Assembly: GCA_017556585.1 (NCBI GenBank)
Contig: JAFYMP010000028.1
Span: forward strand, 1-43,947
Origin: Bacteroidaceae bacterium
GTDB taxonomy: Bacteria > Bacteroidota > Bacteroidia > Bacteroidales > Bacteroidaceae
Direction of reading: 5' to 3'
Length of the DNA: 43,947 bases
Shown: positions 1 through 7,599 of the stretch, piece after piece
Position numbering within the stretch: position 1 is the first letter of the stretch
How the letters are laid out: every line of letters begins with the position of its first letter
Program-made: the position numbers and the translations under genes
Notes under the pieces: generated by a model
Told to the model about the DNA's origin: nothing
Databases searched by the model: none
Seen by the model: the letters and a program-made list of their open reading frames with translations, nothing else

Positions 1-2
1 AC

Positions 3-329
3 AAGCCTCAGGTTAAGGAGAACCCTACTTTCTTACTCCAGGTTAAGCAGAAAATGCGTAGTGTTGATGGCATAAAGGCAGAAGTAGATAGACAAAGACG
101 ATACGGGCGTACCACCATTCTAATAACACTTGCCATAGGTTTGGTTTTAGGAGCATCACTTATCTACATAGGTTATACAGGATGTATCAATACAGAAATA
201 CTTGGAAACAGCATATTAGCAGATGTTATAGATTTTTTAGTCACATACAAAGAATTGCTATTCCTACCATTCGCAGGCTGCGCCATTGCATTAGCTCTCC
301 TGTTCGCCCGTAAGGAGTCCCTCACCTAA
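3..329 (+). CDS. Small two-helix membrane protein, 5' end cut by window edge
   Basis: The reading frame is open to the left edge, so the ATG at 54 is probably internal; about 17 codons are readable upstream of it, starting PQVKENPTFL. The visible part has a charged stretch (KAEVDRQRRYGR), then two hydrophobic helices (about residues 21-41 and 69-86 counted from the ATG at 54) with a short loop, and ends in a basic tail. This looks like an inner-membrane protein whose soluble N-terminal part lies outside the window. I do not recognise the family. A mosaic repeat begins about 45 bases after the stop codon, so the gene lies at the edge of a repeat-rich patch. The existence of the gene is fairly likely; its function is unknown. 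Confidence 0.6.
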   Translation, partial: KPQVKENPTFLLQVKQKMRSVDGIKAEVDRQRRYGRTTILITLAIGLVLGASLIYIGYTGCINTEILGNSILADVIDFLVTYKELLFLPFAGCAIALALLFARKESLT

Positions 330-373
330 CGTAAGATTTGCTGACCGACATTAAACCGGATTATGCATTTTTA

Positions 374-688
374 TAGTGGAACTTCTGGACAAGCTGTACT
401 GTTCGTAGTAATAGGGTTAAGTTTGCTATGGTTCCGCCGGAACAAGTTCCGGCTCCATCCCTCCTACGCCATCGGCGCAGGCACCTCCCCTTTACAGAGC
501 CATGGGTGGCTATGCCAGCAAACTTACCCTATTACTACTCTGTGGAGATGTCAAATGTATTTGAGATTTCCCTTCAATGGTACCACATTGAATGGTTGTT
601 GCATATTTTGCAACAACCGAGTTCGCCGTTTTAGTTCTGTAGGCAAACAGAGCAGCTATGAACAGCTGATTCGGAAATCCGCTATTAC
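374..688. repeat. Mosaic hairpin repeat, copy A
   Basis: The core at 405-538 (134 bp) is bounded by inverted arms, GTAGTAATAGGG(T)TAAGTTTGCT at 405-427 and its complement at 517-538. Inside are palindromes at 436-453 (GCCGGAAC AA GTTCCGGC) and 463-481. Outside the core lie hairpins at 574-591 and 594-618 (ten perfect pairs, loop TATTT). A 28-bp block at 616-643 is identical to 1562-1589. The ends (374-404 and about 646-688) are imperfect inverted copies of each other. The core is the reverse complement of 3573-3706. No credible protein is encoded here; the ORFs that cross it follow the repeat. Confidence 0.8.
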
Positions 689-750
689 AGATGATGAAAA
701 AAATCTACCAGGACGATGCTGTAACAAAGTAAAGAGATCTGCTGTTTTAT

Positions 751-1053
751 TTATGACTTTAACAAATGACGTTTGTAATCCATAGATTCGTGCAAGATTC
801 TAATAATCAGAATTTCTTGATTTGAAAGTAGTTGATAAAACACTATATGTTTTTTTACTTTATAGCCAAATAGGCCTAATAATACTTCCTCATATTTTAT
901 ACCGATTAATGGATTCTCTAATATTCTTGTGAATGAATTTATCAGCAAATTATAATACTTCTCTGCTTGTTGTTCCGACCAAATATTAACTGTGTATCCC
1001 CAAATATTAGTTATGTCCTCTACAGCTTTGTGTGTTAAATGGTAGTTTGCCAT
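751..1053 (-). CDS. RelE/ParE-family toxin
   Basis: This 100-residue protein reads like a ParE/RelE-superfamily toxin. It opens with YHLTHKAVEDI, has the helix of WSEQQAEKYY around residues 25-34, a central NPLIGIKYE, the basic strand GYKVKKHIVFY and the terminal IIRILHESMDYKRHL. That order (helix hairpin followed by a small sheet ending in an I-x-R-x-L-H strand) is typical of ParE toxins. Family members poison gyrase (ParE) or cleave mRNA on the ribosome (RelE); which one applies here cannot be read from sequence. It follows the antitoxin gene by two bases, so the two are translated from one message. Its 3' end comes within about 60 bp of repeat copy A. No frameshift or internal stop is seen. 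Confidence 0.85.
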   Translation of the reverse strand: MANYHLTHKAVEDITNIWGYTVNIWSEQQAEKYYNLLINSFTRILENPLIGIKYEEVLLGLFGYKVKKHIVFYQLLSNQEILIIRILHESMDYKRHLLKS

Positions 1054-1055
1054 TA

Positions 1056-1292
1056 TTAATTCTTGTTTTTAAGTGTTTTAAGATAATCTTCTGAATTAAA
1101 ATCTGTGGCAATACCACTTTCCAGGCCTTCGGCCATTGCATTCTTTAATTCCTGTAAACGATACTCCTTTTCTTCTAAAAGACGAAGGCCTGCACGAATA
1201 ACTTCGCTGGCATTATTATAACGCCCCTCATCTATTTTTGAACGAATAAAATTGTCAAAATAGACACCTAATGCTACTGATGTTGTTTTCAT
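1056..1292 (-). CDS. ParD/CopG-type ribbon-helix-helix antitoxin
   Basis: Begun at the ATG at 1292, the protein has 78 residues and opens MKTTSVALGVYFDNFIRSK, the usual N-terminal ribbon and first helix of ParD-type antitoxins. It is followed by GRYNNASEVIRAGLRLLEE, the conserved helix-turn-helix part of the RHH fold, and an acidic C-terminal tail that would wrap the toxin. A longer ORF starts at 1331, but a -35/-7 promoter lies inside that extension (1310-1339), so 1292 is preferred. The protein should neutralise the downstream ParE toxin and bind its own promoter as a dimer. The toxin gene starts two bases after its stop codon. Confidence 0.87.
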   Translation of the reverse strand: MKTTSVALGVYFDNFIRSKIDEGRYNNASEVIRAGLRLLEEKEYRLQELKNAMAEGLESGIATDFNSEDYLKTLKNKN

Positions 1293-1309
1293 ATTACTTA
1301 TAGTTTTTG

Positions 1310-1339
1310 CAAAGTTACCAATATTTAGCAATATTCAAA
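1310..1339 (-). promoter_or_regulatory. Bacteroidetes-type promoter of the ParDE pair
   Basis: On the minus strand TTTG (1336-1339) is followed after 18 bases by TAACTTTG (1310-1317), matching the Bacteroidetes consensus TTTG-N(about 19)-TAnnTTTG. Transcription would start near 1304, giving a very short leader before the antitoxin ATG at 1292. Confidence 0.7.
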
Positions 1340-1408
1340 TATAATTCAGTAATTATTTGTGCTGTCTTTTTGGATAGTGTGATAATTCAAAATTACTGCA
1401 AGTTTGTT

Positions 1409-1632
1409 ATAGGACTAAGTTTGCTGGCATAGCCACCCTGCCCAAGTGAGTAGTGGAAACTGAGGGACTATCTGTGAGGAGCGGAATAGCGCAGTGAACC
1501 GGAAGAACGTAAAAAAACGGCGGTGTCTGAGGTACGTTAGACAGCGTATGCTGGCTAAAAGACCGAGTTCGCCGTTTTAGTTCTGTAGGTGAACGAAGCA
1601 GCTCCGAACAGCTTGTCCCGAAGTTCCACTAC
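1409..1632. repeat. Mosaic hairpin repeat, copy C (part of core plus second structured module)
   Basis: Positions 1409-1440 match the 5' arm of the core seen in copies A and B (ATAGG-CTAAGTTTGC, then GGCATAGCCACCC), so a truncated core sits here. Next to it, 1450-1632 is a different module. Its ends are imperfect inverted repeats (GTAGTGGAAACTGAGGGAC and GTCCCGAAGTTCCACTAC). An inner stem pairs AAAACGGCG (1514-1522) with CGCCGTTTT (1570-1578), and small hairpins lie at 1525-1542 and 1542-1553. The 28-bp block at 1562-1589 is identical to copy A. The right end stops two bases before the stop codon of the ATP-grasp-like gene. Confidence 0.75.
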
Positions 1633-1634
1633 TG

Positions 1635-2720
1635 TCAGCAATTAGAAACAACAACTGCATAGTAGCCGTGGGGAGAATGGTTTTGCAGAAGCCTGTCCGC
1701 TGTATTGCTAACCATCCAAAGAGCATCGGCAGTTTGTGAACGAAAATCATCTGCAGAACGGGCATAAACCACCTTAAGCTGTAGAGAGCCATCAGCATCG
1801 GTCTGCGATGTATGTTGCAGATTCTTATTAAAATAGCGTTTTGCCACCACACCCATAGTCATTCTGAAATTTATCTCCACACAGGGATTAAGAAGATAAG
1901 GTGTTTCATCATTGCCCTTACAAACAAACATATCAACACCAATATAACCACTATATTTACCACAAACGCGTTGTTGCAAAAATTGAACAACAGTGTCTTT
2001 TACACTCAGTATAATATCAACAGGAATATATTGGGCAAGTATTTCCAGAATCTTACAGTCCGATGCAAGCAAATTACCACTATAAGTACCATTACGGGTG
2101 GTAAAGAGTGAATATCCGGCAAATGTTATATCATACGATGGTGAATCAGATACGTGGAAGAGCATTGCAAAATCTTGTACCACATCTCTGCGTACTTCTG
2201 CCATAACACTACCTTGTTTAGCTATAATCTGTTTACACCACCCTATATCGCTATGCGAAAGTGTAGCATCTGTTATCCACCGTAAGCCTTTTCCACTACC
2301 CGACCATGGAGCTTTAAGCACAACAGCTCTATGCTTTTCAACAAAACCGGTAACATCTATTGCAGAAAAACACTCCATAGGCGAATCCTGAGTCAATAGT
2401 TCACAAGAGAGTGTACTTTTGATATAGTCAAAACAGTCTTTTGCTGTACGTCGATGTTGCAGTTGCTTAATATAACACAGTTGATTATCTGTTGGCAATT
2501 GTTCTGCTGGCACTCCGGCTTTAAGCAGTTTGTTTTTTATTTTTGAATTCCAACCCCACGCCACAATTGACCGATTAGAATTTTTGGCCACATCGTCTTT
2601 AAAAAGTTCTTCCAGAAGATTGGCGCAATCTTTACCAAACTGCAATGCCGATGCAGGTGGTACAAAATTTGCATCACCATTTGCCAAGCATAAATCGTGT
2701 TCCGGATTAAATATCAACAC
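1635..2720 (-). CDS. ATP-grasp-like protein of unknown role
   Basis: The 361-residue protein opens MLIFNPEHDLCLANG. I recall similar openings among uncharacterised Bacteroidales proteins. Two features suggest the ATP-grasp fold: VVLKAPWSGSGKGLRWI (about residues 133-149), which looks like the nucleotide-binding loop, and NPCVEINFRMTMG (about 278-290), which resembles the metal-binding E-x-N/R strand. ATP-grasp enzymes couple ATP hydrolysis to carboxylate-amine or carboxylate-thiol ligation; the substrate here is unknown. The start codon is GTG at 2720 (or TTG at 2717). An in-frame TAA lies only two codons upstream, which is itself the stop of the FISUMP lipoprotein gene, so the two ORFs share a frame and are separated by six bases. 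The 3' end abuts repeat copy C. Confidence 0.7.
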   Translation of the reverse strand: MLIFNPEHDLCLANGDANFVPPASALQFGKDCANLLEELFKDDVAKNSNRSIVAWGWNSKIKNKLLKAGVPAEQLPTDNQLCYIKQLQHRRTAKDCFDYIKSTLSCELLTQDSPMECFSAIDVTGFVEKHRAVVLKAPWSGSGKGLRWITDATLSHSDIGWCKQIIAKQGSVMAEVRRDVVQDFAMLFHVSDSPSYDITFAGYSLFTTRNGTYSGNLLASDCKILEILAQYIPVDIILSVKDTVVQFLQQRVCGKYSGYIGVDMFVCKGNDETPYLLNPCVEINFRMTMGVVAKRYFNKNLQHTSQTDADGSLQLKVVYARSADDFRSQTADALWMVSNTADRLLQNHSPHGYYAVVVSNC

Positions 2721-2726
2721 AAGCAG

Positions 2727-3455
2727 TTATTCTTGATGGAATACAGGACGAACAGGCAGACCGTAGTAACGATCTATGTTTTTTGCAGTTGCATTACTTG
2801 TAGAATCTGCTGAAAAGTGCAGACCAAAAGCATAAAACGGATTGCCAGAATCCAACGAAGCGGACCAATAGTAACCAAATGACCCTGTGTAGTTCAGTCC
2901 CAAACCACCGTAATACCCTGCTGCAGGCAGAAAAATACTATTTCCGTTTGTATTGCTGATTACCTGATAACCTTTTACATTATTAAGTGCAGTAAGTGTC
3001 CAGGTACAATGTTCTCTTAATTCATCCAGTTCAGCTTTGGTAGGCATACGCCAACTACCTTCCCAATTTACTCTTGCTGCATCGTCAGATAAATCAAGTG
3101 TTACCTTGCTGTCCGTAAAACCATCTTTGCCATAACTGCTTTTTGTACAGTATTTGGTTAGTTCCTTAGCAGAACCATATTTATATTCACTCAGTTTATA
3201 TTCGTTTTTATATGATGTTTCTCCCCAGGCAAAATAGAAACCGTAACCCTCAGGAGAATCTGCTCCTACATTACAAACAGCCCACTTCAGCCCACTGGGC
3301 AGTCCCAAATCTACCCAATCGTGTCCGTTATGACTGCCGGTTGGATTAACTATTGGTGTAAAATCATCGTCACAACAACAGCAATCGTCTTCTACGCATG
3401 CCACCAAACAGAACACGCATAACATTATAACCGTTCCAAACCACCTCTTCACCAT
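2727..3455 (-). CDS. Secreted lipoprotein with FISUMP-type domain
   Basis: The 242-residue protein has a lipoprotein signal: basic start (MVKR), hydrophobic core and lipobox LVAC with Cys20 as the lipid site. An unusual run follows, CVEDDCCCCDDD, with four adjacent cysteines in an acidic setting. The remainder matches the FISUMP (Fibrobacter succinogenes major paralogous) pattern found in many Bacteroidetes surface proteins: VDLGLPSGLKWAVCNVGA, YFAWGET, SWRMPTKAELDEL, YYWSAS and a terminal GLPVRPVF. The function of this domain is not known. The protein should be anchored in the outer or inner membrane. A second protein with the same domain is at 33152-34528. The four-cysteine run could bind metal or be oxidised; this is speculation. 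Confidence 0.85.
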   Translation of the reverse strand: MVKRWFGTVIMLCVFCLVACVEDDCCCCDDDFTPIVNPTGSHNGHDWVDLGLPSGLKWAVCNVGADSPEGYGFYFAWGETSYKNEYKLSEYKYGSAKELTKYCTKSSYGKDGFTDSKVTLDLSDDAARVNWEGSWRMPTKAELDELREHCTWTLTALNNVKGYQVISNTNGNSIFLPAAGYYGGLGLNYTGSFGYYWSASLDSGNPFYAFGLHFSADSTSNATAKNIDRYYGLPVRPVFHQE

Positions 3456-3572
3456 ACTTTTGCTCTTTAAATAAAAACAATACTGTCAAACAAAAATACT
3501 ACAACCCATTCAAAAAAACAAGCCCCACCCCATTTTTTACTAACATTCTGGAATTTGTCCCAAACCACATGA

Positions 3573-3748
3573 GTAGTAATAGGGTAAGTTTGCGGGCATA
3601 GCCACCCATGGCTTTGTAAATGGGAGGAGCCTGCGCCGAAGGCGTAGGAGGGATGGAGCAGGAACTTGTTCCTGCGAAACCATAGCAAACTTAGCCCTAT
3701 TACTACAAACAAAGCAGCTCCGAACAGCTTGTCCCTCAGCCCCACTAC
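3573..3748. repeat. Mosaic hairpin repeat, copy B (inverted relative to copy A)
   Basis: The 134-bp core 3573-3706 is bounded by GTAGTAATAGGGTAAGTTTGC (3573-3593) and AGCAAACTTAGCCCTATTACTAC (3684-3706), which pair along their length with one bulged base. Inside are three hairpins: CCCAT/ATGGG (3605-3624), CCTGCGCC-GAA-GGCGTAGG (3630-3648) and GCAGGAAC-TT-GTTCCTGC (3658-3675). The flank to 3748 (GAACAGCTTGTCCCTCAGCC) also recurs in copies A and C. It lies between the FISUMP lipoprotein gene and the TPR gene, which are transcribed away from each other. Confidence 0.8.
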
Positions 3749-3800
3749 GAAAAAACAATAAATATTTCAAGCAAAACCTTTTATTATGAGAAAAATTAAC

Positions 3801-3808
3801 TATTTTTG
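3801..3808 (+). promoter_or_regulatory. -7 promoter box for the TPR gene
   Basis: TATTTTTG matches TAnnTTTG and lies 31 bases before the ATG at 3840. It falls inside the longer ORF that begins at 3786, which argues against that upstream start. No clear TTTG -33 box is seen at the expected distance. Confidence 0.5.
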
Positions 3809-3839
3809 CACCGCTAAATTTAGAGCAGTAATATTTGAT

Positions 3840-4529
3840 ATGGCAAAAAAAGAGACAAAACCTGCAGAACAAGCACCTGCAGTAAACATTGAAGAGGCTT
3901 TAAACCGTTCAGAACAGTTCTTTAACAAGAACAAAAAGATAATCTTCATCTCATTGATAGCACTGATTGTTATCATAGCAGGTGGAATGTTGTATAAATC
4001 AAAGGTAGTTGCACCACGTGAAACAAAAGCATCAGCAGCTATGTTCCTGGGTGAAACATACTTTGTAAATGGTGATTTTGCAACAGCACTTGCAGGTGAC
4101 GGAGTTGATTTTGTAGGTTTTGAAGAAATTGCTGATATGTATAGCAATACAAAGGCAGGCAAATTGGCTAACGCATACGCAGGACTTTGCTGCGCACAGT
4201 TAGACAGTTTTGAAGTAGCTGCACAGTACCTTGCTAAATTTAAGGGCAACGACGAAATGGCATCACCTGCTATTTTGGGCGCACTTGCAAACTGCTATGC
4301 TCAGATGGAAGATTTGAATCAGGCTGCTGTAACTTTTGAAAAAGCTGCAAAAGTAGCAGACAATGCTCTTCTTTCTCCATACTACCTGTTCCAGGCAGCT
4401 TTGGTTTACGAATCATTGGAAAATCCTGCAAAGGCTTTGAAGCTCTACAACAGCATTAAGTTTGATTATCCTAATTCAAAGGAGGCTCAGACAATTGAGC
4501 AATACATTACACGCATAAGTTCTAAATAA
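3840..4529 (+). CDS. Membrane-anchored tetratricopeptide repeat protein
   Basis: Read from the ATG at 3840, the protein has 229 residues. A charged cytoplasmic N-terminus (MAKKETKPAEQAP) is followed by one transmembrane helix (about residues 33-51, FISLIALIVIIAGGM), and the rest is helical repeats outside. TPR-like pairs are visible: AAMFLGETYFVNGDFATAL, KLANAYAGLCCAQLDSFEVA, ILGALANCYAQMEDLNQAAV and LFQAALVYESLENPAKALKL. The layout resembles YfgM-like proteins that work with the Sec translocon, which gives a plausible but unproven role as a periplasmic scaffold or chaperone partner. It lies just upstream of tRNA-Tyr on the same strand, with only 15 bases between. Confidence 0.85.
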   Translation: MAKKETKPAEQAPAVNIEEALNRSEQFFNKNKKIIFISLIALIVIIAGGMLYKSKVVAPRETKASAAMFLGETYFVNGDFATALAGDGVDFVGFEEIADMYSNTKAGKLANAYAGLCCAQLDSFEVAAQYLAKFKGNDEMASPAILGALANCYAQMEDLNQAAVTFEKAAKVADNALLSPYYLFQAALVYESLENPAKALKLYNSIKFDYPNSKEAQTIEQYITRISSK

Positions 4530-4544
4530 GAACAATGCGTTTCT

Positions 4545-4627
4545 GGGTGAATTCCAGAGTGGCCAAATGGGGCAGACTGTAAATCTGCTGTCTTTCGACT
4601 TCGGTGGTTCGAATCCATCTTCACCCA
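4545..4627 (+). tRNA. tRNA-Tyr (anticodon GTA)
   Basis: The acceptor arms GGGTGAA (4545-4551) and TTCACCC (4620-4626) pair fully, with discriminator A at 4627. The anticodon stem GCAGA/TCTGC holds the loop CTGTAAA with GTA at 4579-4581. A long variable arm (GTCTTTCGACTTC region) marks a class II tRNA, as expected for bacterial tRNA-Tyr, and GGTTCGAATCC forms the T arm. The 3' CCA is not encoded and must be added after transcription. Confidence 0.95.
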
Positions 4628-4633
4628 CAACAG

Positions 4634-4669
4634 AAAAGCGATCAACAAAAGTTGGTCGTTTTCTTTTTT
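4634..4669 (+). terminator. Intrinsic terminator after tRNA-Tyr
   Basis: CGATCAAC (4639-4646), loop AAAA, and GTTGGTCG (4651-4658) form an eight-pair stem with one G-T pair, preceded by A-rich and followed by T-rich sequence (TTTTCTTTTTT). It begins seven bases after the tRNA. The next stretch to 4750 contains short CACTAC/CACCTAC-like repeats and no gene. Confidence 0.8.
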
Positions 4670-4751
4670 ACACTACCTACACCACCTACACTACACCCTC
4701 CCAAAAAAAAACATCTCACATATCTATAACATCGCTAACTGAGAGTAACAG

Positions 4752-4784
4752 AAAAAAATAATAGGATGACTCACGTCATCCTAT
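4752..4784 (-). terminator. Terminator of the oad-glutamine synthetase transcript
   Basis: ATAGGATGAC (4761-4770), loop TCAC and GTCATCCTAT (4775-4784) form a perfect ten-pair stem. On the minus strand it is followed by TATTTTTTTC, the expected U-tract. It lies about 57 bases past the glutamine synthetase stop codon. Confidence 0.82.
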
Positions 4785-4841
4785 TACCCCACTTGCACAT
4801 AAAATGTACAAGTTAACAAACAAATGTTATGAAAAATTTAT

Positions 4842-6344
4842 TTATCCTAAGTGAATACACTCTTCTACTAACTTGAGTAATGATTTGTTATCTAACTGCT
4901 GACGCAATGTTTCATCCTGGAAAGCAGTAAGATACTTAATCATATAATCCACAATATTATCGGAGAATACACCACGAGAAGTGTAGATTTCTCTATCTTT
5001 TGCAAGTTCCTGAGCTGCCTCTACACAACATCCCGGAAGCTGTTCCAGAGATTCCTGAACAGATCTGTTCTTTTCATCGTGAATGTTAACACCTAAACCA
5101 ACGTATGTCTTTTCTGCAACCTCCAGTCCGTTTGGAATTTCAAATCCGTGACGAGCTGCACAGCACAATGCTGCAAGCAACAGATATGTATCTGCAAAAC
5201 CATCGGAAGCACGCCATTCAAAAGTCTGCTTATCGCTAAAGTCTTTATCGGTAGCCTTTTCGTTTGGATTGCACTTTGCAGCCATATCCATCTTCTTAAG
5301 CCATCCTAACGGTACTCTTACCAATGCGCTGCGGTTTGAGAAAGACCAGCAAAGTGATGTAGGAGCCTCCTGATGTGGAACAAGACGCATAAATGAAAGT
5401 GGATGCGGATTACCGAATGCAGGAAGCGAAGTACCTGCTATCATATAACCGGCTATTGCTTTACGACATTCGTCTGTCAATTCTCCGTTATTGGTCATCA
5501 TAGATTGTCCGTTCTTTGAGAATTTGCAATGTACGTGCATACCCGATCCTGCTTTTCCAACTGTGATTTTTGGAGCAAAAGTTAATGTCACACCATACTG
5601 ATATGCCAACTGACGCATTACCCATTTAGCTACTACCAACTGGTCTGCTGCATCTTCTATATCGGTTGGTTGGAATTCTATTTCGTTCTGTTCATATATT
5701 TTGCCCTCCTGTGAGAAGTTACCCACTTCTGAATGACCATATTTGATAAGTCCGCCACACTGAGCTATCAAACGCATTGCTTCATTGCGCAAATCGGCAA
5801 ACTTGTTAAAAGGTGCACTTTCGTGATAACCTTTCTGGTCTGGAGTAGCATACATCTCTTCATCGTCGGCTATGATGTAATACTCTAATTCACCCATAGC
5901 CTCCATAGTAAGACCGGTAACCTCTTTGAACTGTGTATGAGCCTTATGCAGAATATACTGCGGGCTGCTTTCAAATGGTTCGCCCTCTCTGTCAAAGAAT
6001 GAGCAGAGCAAATCCACTGTAGGAACATCGGTAAATGGATTTACGAATGCTGTTTTGTAACGTGGCAGTACATATAAATCGCTCTTACCTGCTTCAATAA
6101 ATGGGAACAGGCTTGAACCATCTACACGTTCACCTGCAGCCAGAATATTTTCCAGATGCTCTAAACTGTTTATTACAAAGTTCAATGATTTAAGTTTTCC
6201 ATCCCAACCACAATAGTGCAGGTTGATAAACTCCACACCATTTTCCTGACAATACTTTACTATATCAGCTCTTGTAAATTCAGTAGCCGGCTTCTTCAAG
6301 TATTTCACCAGTTTGTTAGGCGACATTTCAATACTTTTGTCCAT
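4842..6344 (-). CDS. glnA: Glutamine synthetase family protein (GSI-like)
   Basis: This 500-residue protein is a glutamine synthetase homologue, which would join glutamate and ammonia using ATP. Motifs in order: VDGSS (about residue 74), a probable metal-binding glutamate in MGELEYYII, NEIEFQPTD, the metal and ATP site GSGMHVHCKF, the substrate loop FGNPHPLSFMRLVPHQEAP and the arginine motif NRSALVRVPLGW. It is somewhat longer than most GSI subunits, and no adenylylation-site tyrosine of the enteric type is obvious. The gene follows oadB by 17 bases and is probably on its transcript, ending at the hairpin at 4761-4784. A gamma-glutamyl ligase of another specificity is possible, because this branch diverges from classical GlnA. 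A second, unrelated type III enzyme is at 13852-16038. Confidence 0.88.
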   Translation of the reverse strand: MDKSIEMSPNKLVKYLKKPATEFTRADIVKYCQENGVEFINLHYCGWDGKLKSLNFVINSLEHLENILAAGERVDGSSLFPFIEAGKSDLYVLPRYKTAFVNPFTDVPTVDLLCSFFDREGEPFESSPQYILHKAHTQFKEVTGLTMEAMGELEYYIIADDEEMYATPDQKGYHESAPFNKFADLRNEAMRLIAQCGGLIKYGHSEVGNFSQEGKIYEQNEIEFQPTDIEDAADQLVVAKWVMRQLAYQYGVTLTFAPKITVGKAGSGMHVHCKFSKNGQSMMTNNGELTDECRKAIAGYMIAGTSLPAFGNPHPLSFMRLVPHQEAPTSLCWSFSNRSALVRVPLGWLKKMDMAAKCNPNEKATDKDFSDKQTFEWRASDGFADTYLLLAALCCAARHGFEIPNGLEVAEKTYVGLGVNIHDEKNRSVQESLEQLPGCCVEAAQELAKDREIYTSRGVFSDNIVDYMIKYLTAFQDETLRQQLDNKSLLKLVEECIHLG

Positions 6345-6361
6345 ACTATATTATATTTAAA

Positions 6362-7597
6362 TTATGACAAGAAGGCAATCAATATACCGGCAGCCACAGC
6401 AGAACCGATAACACCTGATATATTACTTGCCATACAATAGTTCAATACAAAGTTCTTTTTATCATATTTAAGCGCAATCTCGTTAGCTACACGCGATGCC
6501 ATAGGCACAGCGCTCAAACCTGTTGCACCCACCAAAGGATTAATTTTCTGTTTGCTGAACATATTGAATAGTTTCACCAACCAGATACCACCTGAAATAG
6601 ATAAACAGAATGCCAAGAAACCACCTGCCAAAATACCAATTGTACTCCAGTTGAGGAATGCATCAACAGTCATTGTTGCACCTACACATAGTCCTAAGAA
6701 TACTGTTGCAGCATTCATTATGCTATTGCTGGCAGCATCGAACAGACGTGAAGTATCGGCACCAATCTCTTTAATCAAGTTACCGAACATAAGCATACCT
6801 ACCAATGGAACCGCTGTTGGAACCAATATAGCTACTACAGTAGTTACAGCTATAGGGAAGAGAATCTTAAGAAGGCGCATATTTTTGATTTCAATTGGTT
6901 TGCCTGCTAACTTTTCCTGCTCTTTCATATTGATTTTCAGTTCTGCTTCACTACACCATAGTTTTACAACCATTGGAATAATTACAGGTACCAAAGCCAT
7001 ATATGAATATGCTGCAATTGCAATAGGACCTAAAAGATGTGGAGCCAATTTAATAGTGGTAAAGATTGATGTAGGACCATCGGCACCACCAATAATTCCT
7101 AATGAACCGGCCTCCTGAGGTGTAAATCCTAAGAACAATGCACCAAAGAATACTGCAAAAATACCCAACTGGGCAGCAGCACCAAAGATAGAGAGACGCA
7201 GGTTACGAATCATTGGACCAAAGTCGGTCATTGCACCAACACCCATAAAGATTACAGGTGGCAAGAAACCTGTTTTAATAAGTCCATAGTACAGGAAGTT
7301 CATCAAACCAAGTTCGTGAGCAATGTCGTGCAAAGGCATATCGTAGATATTCTTCAGCACACCATTAACCATTACCATACCATTTTCATCGGCCTGAATA
7401 ACACCCATTTCTCCACCCGGGAAGTTTGCCAAAAGCACACCGAATGCTATAGGAATAAGCAGAAGCGGTTCGTAATGCTTTCTAATTCCAAGATAGAGTA
7501 GTACAAATGCCAAAAGATACATTATAATGAAGCCCGGTTCAGCAACTATATTGCTGATGGCTGTCATTTCATATAGTTCTAAAAGTGTCTCTTTCAT
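6362..7597 (-). CDS. oadB: Sodium-pumping decarboxylase, beta subunit
   Basis: This 411-residue, highly hydrophobic protein has about nine to eleven membrane helices. It carries the family signature GSLGIIGGADGPTSIFTT near residue 165, with the aspartate known in this family to take part in sodium binding and proton supply. Other conserved pieces are GVGAMTDFGPM and GLSAVPMASRVANE near the end. The beta subunit decarboxylates carboxybiotin on the alpha subunit and uses the energy to export sodium ions. It starts two bases after the alpha-subunit stop codon, so the pair is translationally tight. The same family also serves methylmalonyl-CoA decarboxylase; the neighbouring alpha subunit favours oxaloacetate. 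Confidence 0.95.
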   Translation of the reverse strand: MKETLLELYEMTAISNIVAEPGFIIMYLLAFVLLYLGIRKHYEPLLLIPIAFGVLLANFPGGEMGVIQADENGMVMVNGVLKNIYDMPLHDIAHELGLMNFLYYGLIKTGFLPPVIFMGVGAMTDFGPMIRNLRLSIFGAAAQLGIFAVFFGALFLGFTPQEAGSLGIIGGADGPTSIFTTIKLAPHLLGPIAIAAYSYMALVPVIIPMVVKLWCSEAELKINMKEQEKLAGKPIEIKNMRLLKILFPIAVTTVVAILVPTAVPLVGMLMFGNLIKEIGADTSRLFDAASNSIMNAATVFLGLCVGATMTVDAFLNWSTIGILAGGFLAFCLSISGGIWLVKLFNMFSKQKINPLVGATGLSAVPMASRVANEIALKYDKKNFVLNYCMASNISGVIGSAVAAGILIAFLS

Positions 7598-7599
7598 AA

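Noticed and set aside
363-785. ORF of 140 codons across repeat copy A, and a related ORF at 3467-3745
   Set aside because: The shared peptide (VVIGLSLLWFRRNKF) comes from the repeat's own inverted arms and hairpins. No start signal, and the frame is broken differently in each copy.
2720-2729. Single stop between the FISUMP lipoprotein and the ATP-grasp-like ORF as a frameless fusion or nonsense mutation
   Set aside because: Both ORFs have complete, sensible ends (VRPVF terminus and LIFNPEHD start); the shared frame appears to be chance.
4670-4700. CACTAC/CACCTAC short repeats as a CRISPR-like or phase-variable tract
   Set aside because: Only a few irregular units, no spacers and no gene whose frame depends on them.
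4567-4761. ORF starting within the tRNA-Tyr gene
   Set aside because: It reads through a folded tRNA and a terminator; not a gene.
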